A stretch of DNA of 14,973 nt from Kiritimatiellia bacterium (GCA_017547265.1 JAFYQC010000323.1:1-14973); one strand, 5' to 3'; shown: positions 1 to 7,929, counted from the first letter of the stretch. Notes: a model not told the origin generated them from the sequence alone. A program made the numbers and translations.

Positions 1-2
1 CG

Positions 3-1052
3 CCATCCCTTGACTGGTGGTGGATTCCGACCGAGACGAAGGGGAACCTGGCGCGGTTCTGGGGGGAATGCGGATTCAAGTATCTTACGTACGATGTCGG
101 ACACATCGGAAACGCCAAACTCGATAAGTATCGAATTCCGTCAATGGACGCGGTTATGCGGGCCTGCGAGGAGTTCGGGATGCTGCGTTTCCATTTCATA
201 AAATACGTTGACACTGCCAAGCCGGGTCTATCGCAGGAAGTGGTTGCGGCGCAGTTCGAGACGAATGCGACGTTCCACGCCCGCTTCGACGTCAAGTCCG
301 TAATCGGCACAATCGTCACCGACGAACCTGAACTGTCGCGGAAAAGCGAAGACTGCTACCGCTATCTGAAGGCGCTGCGCCCGTTCTATCCGACGCGCCC
401 GATGGTGATGAACAATACGCTTATGGGCATCCCCAACGACTACGCGCACCTTGAAACCGACATCCTGATGCTGGACGACTATTTGACGCAGGATGAGCAA
501 AGGACAATCGCCAGCATGATGGAGTCCATTGACGCCATGGCGAAGAAGGGGCGCGAGCTTGCGCGTCCGTCGTTCGCATTCGTCGAAGCGGCGAACTATC
601 CGTTGCACCCTTGCGAGCCGACATACGGTCAGCAGATTGCGCAGTGCTACGCGGTGCTGGCGAGCGGCGCGAATGGCGTGGTCCTCTGGGGGCTTACGCC
701 ACCGGCAACGCCGAAGAACTGGCTGGCGATCAAGCAGCTTGCCAAGGAGTTTGCCGTTTTGGAGAACATGATTCTCACCGAGGAGCCGCCGCCCGCCGTT
801 GAATGTGCAGCCGATCGGGCAAAGATCCGCTTCCGCCCTGCGGTGAAGGACGGCACCTTAACGCTACTGACATGCAACATCGACGAGCAGAGCGCAGGGA
901 AAGTCGTCTTCAATCTTCCGCCGCCCTTCAGCGCGGCAGGCGAAGCGGAGGTGCTTTTCGAGAACCGAAAGGTCAAAATCGAAAACGGCGCGATTGCCGA
1001 CGAGTTCGCCGGACATACGCGCCACGTCTATTCAGTCAAACGCAAGGAGTAA
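3..1052 (+). CDS. Glycoside-hydrolase-like TIM-barrel protein, 5' end outside window
   Basis: The reading frame is open from base 3 to the TAA at 1050-1052 and gives 349 residues, so the true start and any signal peptide lie upstream. Met codons at 135 and 144 are internal, because conserved-looking barrel sequence (LDWWWIPTETKGN, CGFKYLTYDVGHIG) precedes them. The order of segments fits the second half of a (beta/alpha)8 barrel of the GH-A type: a TIVTDEPEL strand with an acidic pair, then RPMVMNNT, then a D-rich ETDILMLDDY strand, then PSFAFVEA, then YAVLASGANGVVLWGL, a pattern common in GH42/GH2-like catalytic domains. A small beta-rich C-terminal domain follows from about residue 265. Substrate and exact family are not recognisable. 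It is followed after 6 nt by the next gene, whose Shine-Dalgarno overlaps this stop codon, so the two are probably cotranscribed. Being a plain TIM-barrel protein without hydrolase activity cannot be excluded. Confidence 0.72.
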   Translation, partial: PSLDWWWIPTETKGNLARFWGECGFKYLTYDVGHIGNAKLDKYRIPSMDAVMRACEEFGMLRFHFIKYVDTAKPGLSQEVVAAQFETNATFHARFDVKSVIGTIVTDEPELSRKSEDCYRYLKALRPFYPTRPMVMNNTLMGIPNDYAHLETDILMLDDYLTQDEQRTIASMMESIDAMAKKGRELARPSFAFVEAANYPLHPCEPTYGQQIAQCYAVLASGANGVVLWGLTPPATPKNWLAIKQLAKEFAVLENMILTEEPPPAVECAADRAKIRFRPAVKDGTLTLLTCNIDEQSAGKVVFNLPPPFSAAGEAEVLFENRKVKIENGAIADEFAGHTRHVYSVKRKE

Positions 1053-1058
1053 ACAACC

Positions 1059-3353
1059 ATGAAAAACATAGCAAGTAAAATAAAGTTGGCAGTAGTGGCG
1101 GCGCTGTCTTGCGCTTGCGCTGTAGCGTGGGCGGAGAACGTCCTCTATATACACCCGCTAAGCTATGACAGCACCAAGAGCGCCGAGGCGTTCGGCACCA
1201 AGAACTACGCCTTCGCGGACAAGATTTCCACGTCCGTGTCGATTGCAATCTGGGTTAAGGACGTTACCGCGACATACGAGAAGTTCCTCGCAGGCGTGAA
1301 TGGCCGCTGGAACCTCGCGCGAATGCACACAAGCAGCGCGGAGACGAACAAAAAACTGGCATTTCGCACGCAATCCGGCAATACGCTGACAGATGGAGCC
1401 GTGCTTACCGACCACAACTGGCATTTCATCGTTGGCACCTTCAACTACGACTCCGCGAACGCGGCTAACTCCTTCCAGCGCCTCTATGTGGATGGAACCC
1501 TCGCCGCCGAAAAGACGGACGGCATCGGCGCAATCACGACACCCGACAAGATGTTCACGCTTGGCGGAGCCGCCACTGACATGAGCGATCTTGGCAATGT
1601 CAGTTGGGTGGATGGCTTCAACGGGCATTTTGCCGAACTGTCGGTTTGGAATCGTGCGCTGTCCGCCTCGGAGGTGAGTGACCTCTATTCGCAGACAACG
1701 CGACTTGCGGGTAACGAAAGCGGGCTTGTCGCCTACTGGCCGCTCACAGGAACGCCTGGCATGGCCGCAGCCGCCTACAACTTCACTAACGTCGTCGCGA
1801 CCGCCGGGGTGCCTAACCTTACTCGCTATTATGCTTCCAATACCGACAGAGTCGCAATCGTAGATGACGACGGCTTTACCAAGCCGTATGTGCGCTGTGT
1901 TGCGTCGCCCGAATGGAGCGAAGCTCATTCATACGTGCAGTCGGCGAACGCCACCGGTCGCAGCTGGAGCGACCCGCTCACCAATCTCGTGGAGACGGCA
2001 GCGGCGGCGAAAAAGTTCGAGCGGATTCTTTGCTCGCCCGGAACGCACAAGATAGCGTCCTCAATCAGCCCGCTCGTTGAGTATTTCTATTTGGGCAGCC
2101 ATGATCCCGACACTGGCAAGCCGTGCCCCGAGACGGCAATCATTGATGCGCAAGGGCTGTGTCGCCATTTCACCAGCACCGCCCAAACCACCGGCCATCA
2201 GTCGGGCTTTACTGTCGAGAACCTCACCTTCGTCAATGGTAGTGCAGGTAGCGGCGGATCCATGTATTTCAGGTCCAAGACCGGCAAGATCAACAACTGC
2301 ATCTTCCACGGCAACACGGCAACGACCGGACAAGGCGGTGCATACTACGCTTTAACCGCGAACGGCACGGTAGTCTCTAATTGCCAGTTCTATGGCAATT
2401 GCGCGAAAGCTAGTGGAGGAGGAGCCGTCTATACGCTGCAAAATGCGGAGAAAGAATCCGACTACCAGCGATTCGTTGATTGCGTTTTCACGAACAACTA
2501 TTCATCAAGTGGTCAAGATGGCGGCGGTGTTTGTGCTGTCCGGAAAATCGAGCTGGAGAACTGCTTGTTTGCCAATAATGAAGCTCGTGGTAGTGGTGTC
2601 GGAGGACACGCGAGCGTGGGTTGCTATTCCAAGTTGCGCGGTTGCGTGTTCACGGGAAGTGCAATTGGGTATTATGGAAGCTGCTTGAACATTGGGTCCG
2701 TCTCGAATGTCGTCTCCAACTGCACCTTCAAAGGCATGACGGCTGGAGGCGGAGAGGGAGTCATCCGACTCAAGGGGAATGGTAGCAAATTCATAGATTG
2801 CGTATTCACGAACATCAACAACTCTGCTCCGTTGTTCTACCAGAACAGCAAGAACATTCTCTTCCGCCAATGTCTCATTGCGAGCAACGCATCTGGTCAG
2901 GCGGTAGTGGACGATCGAAGCAGTTCGGCCACGTTTGAGAATTGCACAATCCTTCAATCAACTTTCGACGTTAAGTCGTCTGGAGCCTGCACAAACACCC
3001 TCGTCAACTGCATTCTGCCGAACGCGGCGATTACGAGTTCGGGCAACTTCTGCAACATCCTTTCCAACTGCTTGGTCAAGACGGTACAGAACGGACCGTA
3101 CGACAGCGGCGTTATCACGGGAAATCCGAAATTTAAGGATGCGGCAAACGGTGACTATACGCTTGAAGCCAACTCGCCTTGCCGCGATAGGGGCTTGACG
3201 CTTGGGTGGATGACGGATGGCTCGACCGACCTTCTCGACAATCCTCGCGTGGTCGATTGCGATGGTAAGGCGTTTACTGCCGCTGCTCTTCCCGACCTCG
3301 GTTGTTACGAAATCCAGGAGCGCAAGCCAGGATTTATCTTGATTGTCCGGTAA
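1059..3353 (+). CDS. Secreted LamG and right-handed beta-helix protein (choice-of-anchor Q type)
   Basis: The protein has 764 residues. The ATG at 1059 is preceded by AAGGAG at 1044-1049, which overlaps the stop of the upstream gene. Residues 1-25 form a signal peptide (positively charged start, Ala-rich core, cleavage after AWA). Residues about 28-225 are a LamG/concanavalin-type jelly roll (WHFIVGTFNY, RLYVDGTLAA, HFAELSVWNRALSASEV). From about 300 to 700 there is a parallel beta-helix built of repeated N-C-x-F-x-x-N turns (NCIFHGN, NCQFYGN, DCVFTNN, NCLFANN, GCVFTG, NCTFKG). The C-terminus carries the NPKF..DYTLEANSPCRDRGL..DLGCYE pattern of choice-of-anchor Q proteins. It ends in a short hydrophobic tail (PGFILIVR) with no recognisable PEP-CTERM or autotransporter barrel. 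Such proteins are exported and usually surface-associated. Carbohydrate binding or adhesion to plant material is inferred from the fold and from the hydrolase neighbours; no catalytic residues were identified. Confidence 0.8.
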   Translation: MKNIASKIKLAVVAALSCACAVAWAENVLYIHPLSYDSTKSAEAFGTKNYAFADKISTSVSIAIWVKDVTATYEKFLAGVNGRWNLARMHTSSAETNKKLAFRTQSGNTLTDGAVLTDHNWHFIVGTFNYDSANAANSFQRLYVDGTLAAEKTDGIGAITTPDKMFTLGGAATDMSDLGNVSWVDGFNGHFAELSVWNRALSASEVSDLYSQTTRLAGNESGLVAYWPLTGTPGMAAAAYNFTNVVATAGVPNLTRYYASNTDRVAIVDDDGFTKPYVRCVASPEWSEAHSYVQSANATGRSWSDPLTNLVETAAAAKKFERILCSPGTHKIASSISPLVEYFYLGSHDPDTGKPCPETAIIDAQGLCRHFTSTAQTTGHQSGFTVENLTFVNGSAGSGGSMYFRSKTGKINNCIFHGNTATTGQGGAYYALTANGTVVSNCQFYGNCAKASGGGAVYTLQNAEKESDYQRFVDCVFTNNYSSSGQDGGGVCAVRKIELENCLFANNEARGSGVGGHASVGCYSKLRGCVFTGSAIGYYGSCLNIGSVSNVVSNCTFKGMTAGGGEGVIRLKGNGSKFIDCVFTNINNSAPLFYQNSKNILFRQCLIASNASGQAVVDDRSSSATFENCTILQSTFDVKSSGACTNTLVNCILPNAAITSSGNFCNILSNCLVKTVQNGPYDSGVITGNPKFKDAANGDYTLEANSPCRDRGLTLGWMTDGSTDLLDNPRVVDCDGKAFTAAALPDLGCYEIQERKPGFILIVR

Positions 3354-3384
3354 TTTGCGTAAAGCCGTAACGAAGAAAGGCAAA

Positions 3385-3495
3385 ATGAGAACCAGTTGTG
3401 TAACAATTCTCGCGGCGGCGGTTGTATGCGGCCCATTTGCCGCGTCTGCCGCGCCGGAAGTTTCGTGGTCGATCGTACATCCGACGGGGATTTAA
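3385..3495 (+). pseudogene. Relic of an exported-protein gene (signal peptide only)
   Basis: A 36-codon frame begins at ATG 3385 behind GAAAGG and reads MRTSCVTILAAAVVCGPF before stopping at TAA 3493. Codons 1-23 match the signal peptide of the GH127 gene at 4810 (CVTIPAAAVYCGAFAA): both DNA and protein are clearly homologous, including the shared stretch GTAACAATTC. The mature domain is missing. This is best read as the 5' stump of a lost paralogue or of a duplicated start region. A functional 36-aa peptide is possible but less likely. Confidence 0.6.
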
Positions 3496-3514
3496 CTTTT
3501 TGGGGACAACGAAA

Positions 3515-3594
3515 CTTTTGTAAAACGCCACTTTGCGCATACTGAGGAGTTGGACATGAAGGATATAGCGGACAAGGAAATAGAAAGGAAGTAA
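3515..3594 (+). repeat. Duplicated intergenic/start segment with a 12-codon mini-ORF
   Basis: Bases 3515-3560 (TGTAAAACGCCACTTTGCGC and following, to ATGAAG) resemble the junction between the DUF1080 stop and the GH127 start at 4769-4815 (TGTAAACGCCACATTGAGC and following, to ATGAAA). In the second place the TAA is a real stop codon, so here it may be the vestigial end of the lost gene whose start is at 3385. The ATG at 3556 opens only a 12-codon frame ending at TAA 3592-3594. Its AAAGGAAG tail (3584-3591) serves as ribosome binding site of the next gene. Confidence 0.5.
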
Positions 3595-3601
3595 GACAAA
3601 A

Positions 3602-4774
3602 ATGAACAATAAAAACACGATTGCAAATACACTGCTGCTCGTGTCTTGCGCACTTGTTCCGGGAGCGCTTTACGCAGGGCTTTACGGCGATCTCCCCGAC
3701 GCAACACATGCATGGTCTGTGCATGATCGAAACAGGCCAAAACCGGTAAAGGTCGAAGTTGGGGCAGACGGAATACCTTCTGATGCCGTTGTCCTTTTTG
3801 ACGGCACCAAGTCATCGTTTGAAAAGAACTGGTGCGACGACAAGGGCAATCCATCCCAATGGGGGTATTCAGAGGAAGGATTTTTCTATGTTGATCCCAA
3901 GTGGCGTCCAGGCGGGGCATGTGCCATATATTCACGCGCAGAGTTTGGCGATTGCCAGCTGCATCTCGAATATCGCCATGAACCGAAGAGCATCTTCACC
4001 GACAAGGGATCGCAAATGCGTGGTAACAGCGGTGTGTTTTTGATGGGCAACTATGAAATACAGATTCTTGAATCGTACTGGACGAGCCAGAACGCACAGG
4101 GAACGCCTGAATACGTTGACAACTGTGCCGACGGGATGGGGGGCGCGGTTTATGCCGAGAATCCGCCAATGGTGAACCCGGCAAAAAAGCCCGGCGAATG
4201 GCAGACATACGATATTGTGTTCCATCAGCCCGTTTGGAAGGATGGCAGTCTCGTTCACCCAGGAAGCATTACGCTGTTTTTCAATGGGGTGCTTGTGCAA
4301 GACCATTGGGAGATGGAAGGGCTTACAACTCACTGTCATCGCCGCCCGCTGGCTCCGCACCCCAACAAGGCCGCGTTGCAGCTTCAGGATCATGGTTGTG
4401 TCGTCCAGTTCCGCAACATCTGGTATCGTCCGCTTCCATCGCGTTGGGATAACGTTACTTGTTCCACCATGAGTGCCGACCCTGAGAAGGTAATGGCATC
4501 CCGCCGCGAGACTGCCGAAAGACTTTACGAGGAGATCGCCGATCCGACTGTGGCAGACGCCAAGACGATTATGGCGCTTGGAGAGGTGATTTCATATGCA
4601 AACGAGGGCAAGTATTGTGCATCGTTTTGGAGGGCGCTTGAGGCGTATCGGGCGAAGCCTGGCGATAGGAAGGAAGTGGATTCCATCAATAGGACGCTTG
4701 ATGTCCTTATTCGCGGGAAGGTAATCCCTGAATCGGCAAAGATTGAAACAGCGGACTCTGCAAAGCCCTTGTAA
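3602..4774 (+). CDS. Exported DUF1080 family protein (3-keto-disaccharide hydrolase family)
   Basis: The protein has 390 residues, starting at ATG 3602, 10 nt after AAAGGAAG. Residues 1-25 are a probable signal peptide with cleavage after GALYA; an LVSC tetrad at 13-16 resembles a lipobox but follows a very short hydrophobic core. Residues about 50-275 match the DUF1080 (PF06439) jelly-roll: AVVLFDGTKSSFEKNW, then SQMRGNSGVFLMGNYEIQIL (the G-N-S-G-V and Y-E-I-Q-I-L motifs typical of the family), then PGEWQTYDIVFHQP, ITLFFNGVLVQDHWE and a terminal VQFRNIWYRPL strand. The last about 100 residues are helical and unrecognised. The family is linked to hydrolysis or lysis of 3-keto-glycosides and related sugar processing in PVC and Bacteroidota bacteria; the substrate here is unknown. 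It lies between the LamG protein and GH127 and probably forms one export-directed sugar cluster with them. Confidence 0.88.
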   Translation: MNNKNTIANTLLLVSCALVPGALYAGLYGDLPDATHAWSVHDRNRPKPVKVEVGADGIPSDAVVLFDGTKSSFEKNWCDDKGNPSQWGYSEEGFFYVDPKWRPGGACAIYSRAEFGDCQLHLEYRHEPKSIFTDKGSQMRGNSGVFLMGNYEIQILESYWTSQNAQGTPEYVDNCADGMGGAVYAENPPMVNPAKKPGEWQTYDIVFHQPVWKDGSLVHPGSITLFFNGVLVQDHWEMEGLTTHCHRRPLAPHPNKAALQLQDHGCVVQFRNIWYRPLPSRWDNVTCSTMSADPEKVMASRRETAERLYEEIADPTVADAKTIMALGEVISYANEGKYCASFWRALEAYRAKPGDRKEVDSINRTLDVLIRGKVIPESAKIETADSAKPL

Positions 4775-4809
4775 ACGCCACATTGAGCATTCTGACGAGT
4801 GAACACAAA

Positions 4810-6765
4810 ATGAAAACACTATGCGTAACAATTCCTGCGGCGGCGGTTTACTGCGGCGCATTTGCCGCGCCTGGTGACTCGCTTGGCAACATCGGCGACG
4901 TGCGGCTAAAGGGGCGGCTCGGCGAGCGGCTAGACGCGATGATTGCGCGGCATGTCGCCGACCGCGATGTAGATTACATCACCGCACCGTTTATGGAGAA
5001 GACCGAGACGAAGGGCTGGTGGCAGACCGAGTTCTGGGGGAAGTGGATGCACTCCGCTGTGCCGTATGCGAAGTTGGAGTTGGAGAGTGGAGTTGGAGAA
5101 AGGTTGAAGTCCAATGTCGAGCGGGGCATTGAGAGGATGCTTGCCTCGCAGGAACCGTGCGGCTATATCGGCAACTACCCCGATGCGCTCCGCTGTGGCG
5201 AGGGATGGGATGTATGGGGTATTAAATATACCCTTATGGGTTTTTTACACTACTATGACTGGAAGTGTAAGGTTGAAAGTGAAAAGTGTAAAGTTGAGGC
5301 GGATGCGGCGTTGGCGGCGGCGAAGAAGCTCTGCGACTATGTGATTGGCGAAATCGGCCAGAACGGAAAGCGCGGGCGTGAACTGTGGCAGACTGGCAAC
5401 TGGTCGGGCTACGCGAGTTCATCCATCCTGGAGCCGGTCATTTGGCTCTACAAGCGAACTAACGACAAGAAGTATCTCGATTTCGCCGCGTACATCGTCG
5501 AGGGAATGACAAAACCCGAGAAGGGGCCTCGCCTCATCGACCTTGCGCTTAAGGGTGTCTCGGTCGCCGACCGCAACGATGCGAACTTCAATGACGGCGA
5601 CGAATGGTCTTATGTCTGCAAGCACGGAAGAAGCAAGGCATACGAGATGATGAGTTGCTATCAGGGGCTGCTCGACTTCGTCGAAGTTAAAAGTGAAGAG
5701 TTGAAAGTTGAGAGTGAAGACCTGAAAAATCTTCGCAAGGCCGCGATAATGACGGCCAACGACATTGTAAAGGAGGAGGTGAATCTTGCGGGCGGGTGTG
5801 CGTCGAGCGAGGCATGGTTCCACGGCGCGAAGAAGCAGCATCTTCCTTACATCCACCTTCAGGAAACGTGTGTAACTACGACATGGATGCGCTTTTGCGA
5901 AAAGCTCTTGGAAGTGACAGGCGATCCGAAATGGGCAGACCAGATCGAGCGAACTTTCTACAACGCCTATCTTGGCGCTCTCCGTTCGGACGGCGGCGAA
6001 TTTGCCGCGTACACTCCGCTGACCGGCAACCGCTGGCACGGCATGAACCATTGCTTTATGCATACCGACTGCTGCACGGCAAACGGGCCACGCGGATTCC
6101 TTTGCTTCCTCAAGGAGCTTTTCACGACGCGAGGCGACGCTGCGACCTTTAACTTCTATTCTTCCGCGCTCGTGAAGGGCGAGCTTTCAGGCGGGCGCAA
6201 GGTCGCGTTTGACATGTATTCGCTCTATCCCCGCACGGATTATGTCAGGATCGTCAGCCACACCGAGGGCGCGGCACCGGTGCGTCTGCGCATACCCGCT
6301 TGGAGCGCAAAGACGGAAGTGAAGCTGAACGGCAAGGTGCTTGATGGCGTTGCGGCGGGAAGTTATTTCACGATTGAGCGCGACTGGAAACTTGGCGACA
6401 TCGTGGAACTCACGTTCGACATGCCGGTTGTCGCCCACACACTCGATCATCACGTTGCGTTTACTCGTGGCCCCGTTCTGCTCGCCCGCGACAGCCGCTT
6501 TGCCGACGGCGACCTTACCGAGCCGTTTAGACACGGAATCAAGGACGGAGAGATTATGCCGACATTCGCGGCGGTGCGCACACCCTCTGACGATATCTGG
6601 ATGGCGTTTTCGGCGACGCTTCCCATCGGCTCGCACACGGAGAATCCCGAGGCGCGCAATCCCGCTACCGTGTTTTTCTGCGACTATGCCTCTGCAGGCA
6701 ACACCTGGTCTCGCGCCAACTTCTACCGCACCTGGTTCCCTGTCGAATACGGCAACAACGAATAG
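4810..6765 (+). CDS. GH127-type beta-L-arabinofuranosidase, exported
   Basis: The protein has 651 residues and is about the usual size for the family (DUF1680, PF07944). I chose ATG 4810 because it opens directly into a signal peptide (MKTLCVTIPAAAVYCGAFAA); an upstream in-frame TTG at 4783 would bury it. The (alpha/alpha)6 barrel contains the motifs of the zinc-dependent cysteine glycosidases: Glu352 and Cys354 in LQETCVTTTW, and Cys421-Cys422 in HTDCCTANGPR. These correspond to the Glu/Cys/Cys/Cys zinc site and cysteine nucleophile described for Bifidobacterium HypBA1. Beta-sandwich sequence follows (VRLRIPAWS, VKLNGKVL, HHVAFTRGPVLLARD). Activity would remove beta-linked L-arabinofuranose from plant glycans or glycoproteins, probably in the periplasm; related families such as GH146 share this chemistry. 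Three low-complexity K/E/S/V-rich stretches (residues about 88-100, 152-163, 291-306) look like repeat insertions. The Shine-Dalgarno is weak; the gene starts 35 nt after the DUF1080 stop. Confidence 0.88.
   Translation: MKTLCVTIPAAAVYCGAFAAPGDSLGNIGDVRLKGRLGERLDAMIARHVADRDVDYITAPFMEKTETKGWWQTEFWGKWMHSAVPYAKLELESGVGERLKSNVERGIERMLASQEPCGYIGNYPDALRCGEGWDVWGIKYTLMGFLHYYDWKCKVESEKCKVEADAALAAAKKLCDYVIGEIGQNGKRGRELWQTGNWSGYASSSILEPVIWLYKRTNDKKYLDFAAYIVEGMTKPEKGPRLIDLALKGVSVADRNDANFNDGDEWSYVCKHGRSKAYEMMSCYQGLLDFVEVKSEELKVESEDLKNLRKAAIMTANDIVKEEVNLAGGCASSEAWFHGAKKQHLPYIHLQETCVTTTWMRFCEKLLEVTGDPKWADQIERTFYNAYLGALRSDGGEFAAYTPLTGNRWHGMNHCFMHTDCCTANGPRGFLCFLKELFTTRGDAATFNFYSSALVKGELSGGRKVAFDMYSLYPRTDYVRIVSHTEGAAPVRLRIPAWSAKTEVKLNGKVLDGVAAGSYFTIERDWKLGDIVELTFDMPVVAHTLDHHVAFTRGPVLLARDSRFADGDLTEPFRHGIKDGEIMPTFAAVRTPSDDIWMAFSATLPIGSHTENPEARNPATVFFCDYASAGNTWSRANFYRTWFPVEYGNNE
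5071..5109 (+). repeat. In-frame purine-rich repeat insertion 1 in GH127 gene
   Basis: The sequence is built from AAGTTGGAGTTGGAGAGTGG-type units and encodes KLELESGVGERLK. It belongs to the same repeat family as the segments at 5263 and 5684, judged by the shared GTTGRAG/AGTGRA words, but is the most diverged of the three. Confidence 0.5.
5263..5298 (+). repeat. In-frame purine-rich repeat insertion 2 in GH127 gene
   Basis: Two tandem units begin AAGTGTAARGTTGARRS and encode KCKVESE then KCKVEA. The composition is sharply different from the flanking GC-richer codons, and the segment sits between predicted barrel helices. Confidence 0.6.
5684..5727 (+). repeat. In-frame purine-rich repeat insertion 3 in GH127 gene
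   Basis: Units of the type GAAGTTAAAAGTGAAGAG and TTGAAAGTTGAGAGTGAAG encode EVKSEELKVESEDLK. The KVESE peptide recurs exactly in insertion 2. The inserted codons keep the frame open. Confidence 0.6.
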
Positions 6766-6768
6766 TGG

Positions 6769-6838
6769 TGGCGCGTTCGATCGCGTTCGCCGCAATCTTC
6801 CGCGTCTTCGCCTTCACTTCGCTTGCAAAGGACTTTAA
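6769..6838 (+). pseudogene. 3' remnant of a DUF2235 gene copy
   Basis: Starting 3 nt after the GH127 stop, the frame GAFDRVRRNLPRLRLHFACKGL followed by TAA matches, residue for residue except near the middle, the restored C-terminus of the DUF2235 copy ending at 7763 (GAFDRVRRNLPRIRLHFACKGL). Nothing of the rest of the gene is present upstream, so this is the tail of a deleted or recombined copy. The 71-nt hairpin repeat that follows at 6877 also follows the copy at 7763, which suggests that a larger unit was duplicated in tandem. Confidence 0.7.
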
Positions 6839-6876
6839 TGCGCGACAAAGAAAGCAAAAGCGGCGTTTGGAGCTAT

Positions 6877-6947
6877 GGGGACAGCCCCCGCGAAACGCTG
6901 ATTTTTCAGGCCATTTGCGGTTGCCGCCCCATCGCAAGCGTGGGAAG
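6877..6947. repeat. 71-nt hairpin repeat R, copy 1
   Basis: This is the first of two 71-nt copies; the other is at 7835-7905. The first 46 positions differ at only 3 sites. It begins with GGGGACAGCCCCC, which can fold on itself, and ends with CCCATCGCAAGCGTGGG, a second stem. It lies 38 nt after a DUF2235 3' end. The function, and which strand matters, are unknown. Confidence 0.65.
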
Positions 6948-6996
6948 ATTGCAAAGCAGGTCTGACCTTCTGTGCAATGTTTGAGTCGCTGAAATC

Positions 6997-7763
6997 ATGA
7001 ATCTCTGCCTTTTCTTCGAGGGTACGGGTCGTGGCGTCGCGGGAAAGATAACGAACGTGACGCGGCTTCGCGATCTTTGCGTGGACGATGCGCGGCAAAA
7101 GCTGCACCTTGAAGCTGGGCCCGGAACTCATTTCGGCTCGTATCTCGCAGGGAAGATCGCGGGCGTGGACTGGCGAACGACATTCCGCTCTGCGCGGCGG
7201 TGGTTCGAGGCGAATTACGAGACGCTTCCGAAGGATGGCGTTTCGACGGCAGTATTTCTCTTCGGCTTCTCTCGCGGTGCGCTTATCGCGCGGCACTTCG
7301 CGGCATGGCTCGACAAACTTGGCGTTGCAGTCGCCTATCTTGGACTTTGGGATACGGTTGACGCGACGGTTGGACTTGATGTCGCGGCGGATTTGCCGCG
7401 CAATGTGAGAAGGGCGCGTCACGCCATTTCCCGCGACGAGACGCGGAAGTTCTTTCAGTATGTTCCGCTCGTTGGCAATAAAGGCCAGGTTGTCGAAATG
7501 CTTTTCCCGGGCAGCCACAGCGACGTCGGCGGACTCTACGACGACAATCACCTTGTCGCCGACCTTGCGCATGGATCGCGGCTGGGGCGAAGCGAGAGGG
7601 TTTGCGTTTCAGGCGCACCGCTCGTCTCTCGCAAAAGCTCGACGCCACAGCCGTAGTTCTGCACGACGCCCACGGCGAATCCTCCAATCTCTGGGGAGCA
7701 TTCGACCGCGTTCGCCGCAATCTCCCGCGAATCAGACTTCACTTCGCTTGCAAAGGACTTTGA
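6997..7763 (+). pseudogene. DUF2235 alpha/beta hydrolase (Tle1-like phospholipase family), frameshifted
   Basis: From ATG 6997 the frame encodes a DUF2235-type hydrolase: an N-terminal LFFEGTG strand (family usually DGT), KITNV, the nucleophile elbow GFSRG with Ser92, GLWDTVD, and FPGSHSDVGGLY with the His/Asp region. After VADLA at about base 7569 the frame runs into unrelated sequence and stops at 7656. Moving to the reading frame of TGG 7572 restores the family's continuation (WIAAGAKREGLRF, then KLDATAVVLHDAHGESSNLWGAF) up to TGA 7761-7763. One base is therefore missing near 7567-7571, and the repaired protein would have about 255 residues. No slippery heptamer is visible, so decay or a sequencing error is more likely than programmed frameshifting. 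Family members include type VI secretion phospholipase effectors, but no T6SS genes are in view. Partial copies occur at 6769, 8757, 11841 and 13548. Confidence 0.75.
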
Positions 7764-7764
7764 C

Positions 7765-7784
7765 GCGCGGCATATCTGCCGCGC
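7765..7784 (+). terminator. Hairpin directly after DUF2235 stop (terminator-like, no T-run)
   Basis: GCGCGGCA and TGCCGCGC form a perfect 8-bp stem around a TATC loop, starting one base after the TGA. The absence of a T-tract makes classical intrinsic termination uncertain. A degenerate version follows the deletion copy at 13671. Confidence 0.4.
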
Positions 7785-7834
7785 ATGGTTGAGTCGTGGT
7801 TGGAGCGTGGTTGTTGAAATACCCGCACCTTGGC

Positions 7835-7905
7835 GGGGACAGGCCCCGAGAAACGCTGATTTTTCAGGCCGTTTGCGGTTCAGCCCCATTGCAAGCATGG
7901 GGAAG
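7835..7905. repeat. 71-nt hairpin repeat R, copy 2
   Basis: This is the second copy of the repeat at 6877. It contains GGGGACAGGCCCC, followed after 36 nt by CCCCAT/ATGGGG (7884-7889 with 7897-7902), a perfect 6-bp stem with a TGCAAGC loop. It lies between the DUF2235 gene and the toxin-antitoxin promoter. Confidence 0.65.
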
Positions 7906-7929
7906 GTAGGGGTTTCTGTTGTTCCCCCA

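Noticed and set aside
5419..6063. Minus-strand frame of 214 codons within the GH127 gene
   Set aside because: It lies wholly opposite the GH127 catalytic region, and the product has no recognisable features or ribosome binding site.
7565..7572. Programmed ribosomal frameshift in DUF2235
   Set aside because: No slippery heptamer or downstream stimulator is evident, and the surrounding copies are clearly decayed.
7460..7792. Separate gene overlapping the end of the DUF2235 copy
   Set aside because: It is a third frame over DUF2235 DNA with an Arg/Ser-rich product; the family sequence continues in the frame ending at 7763.
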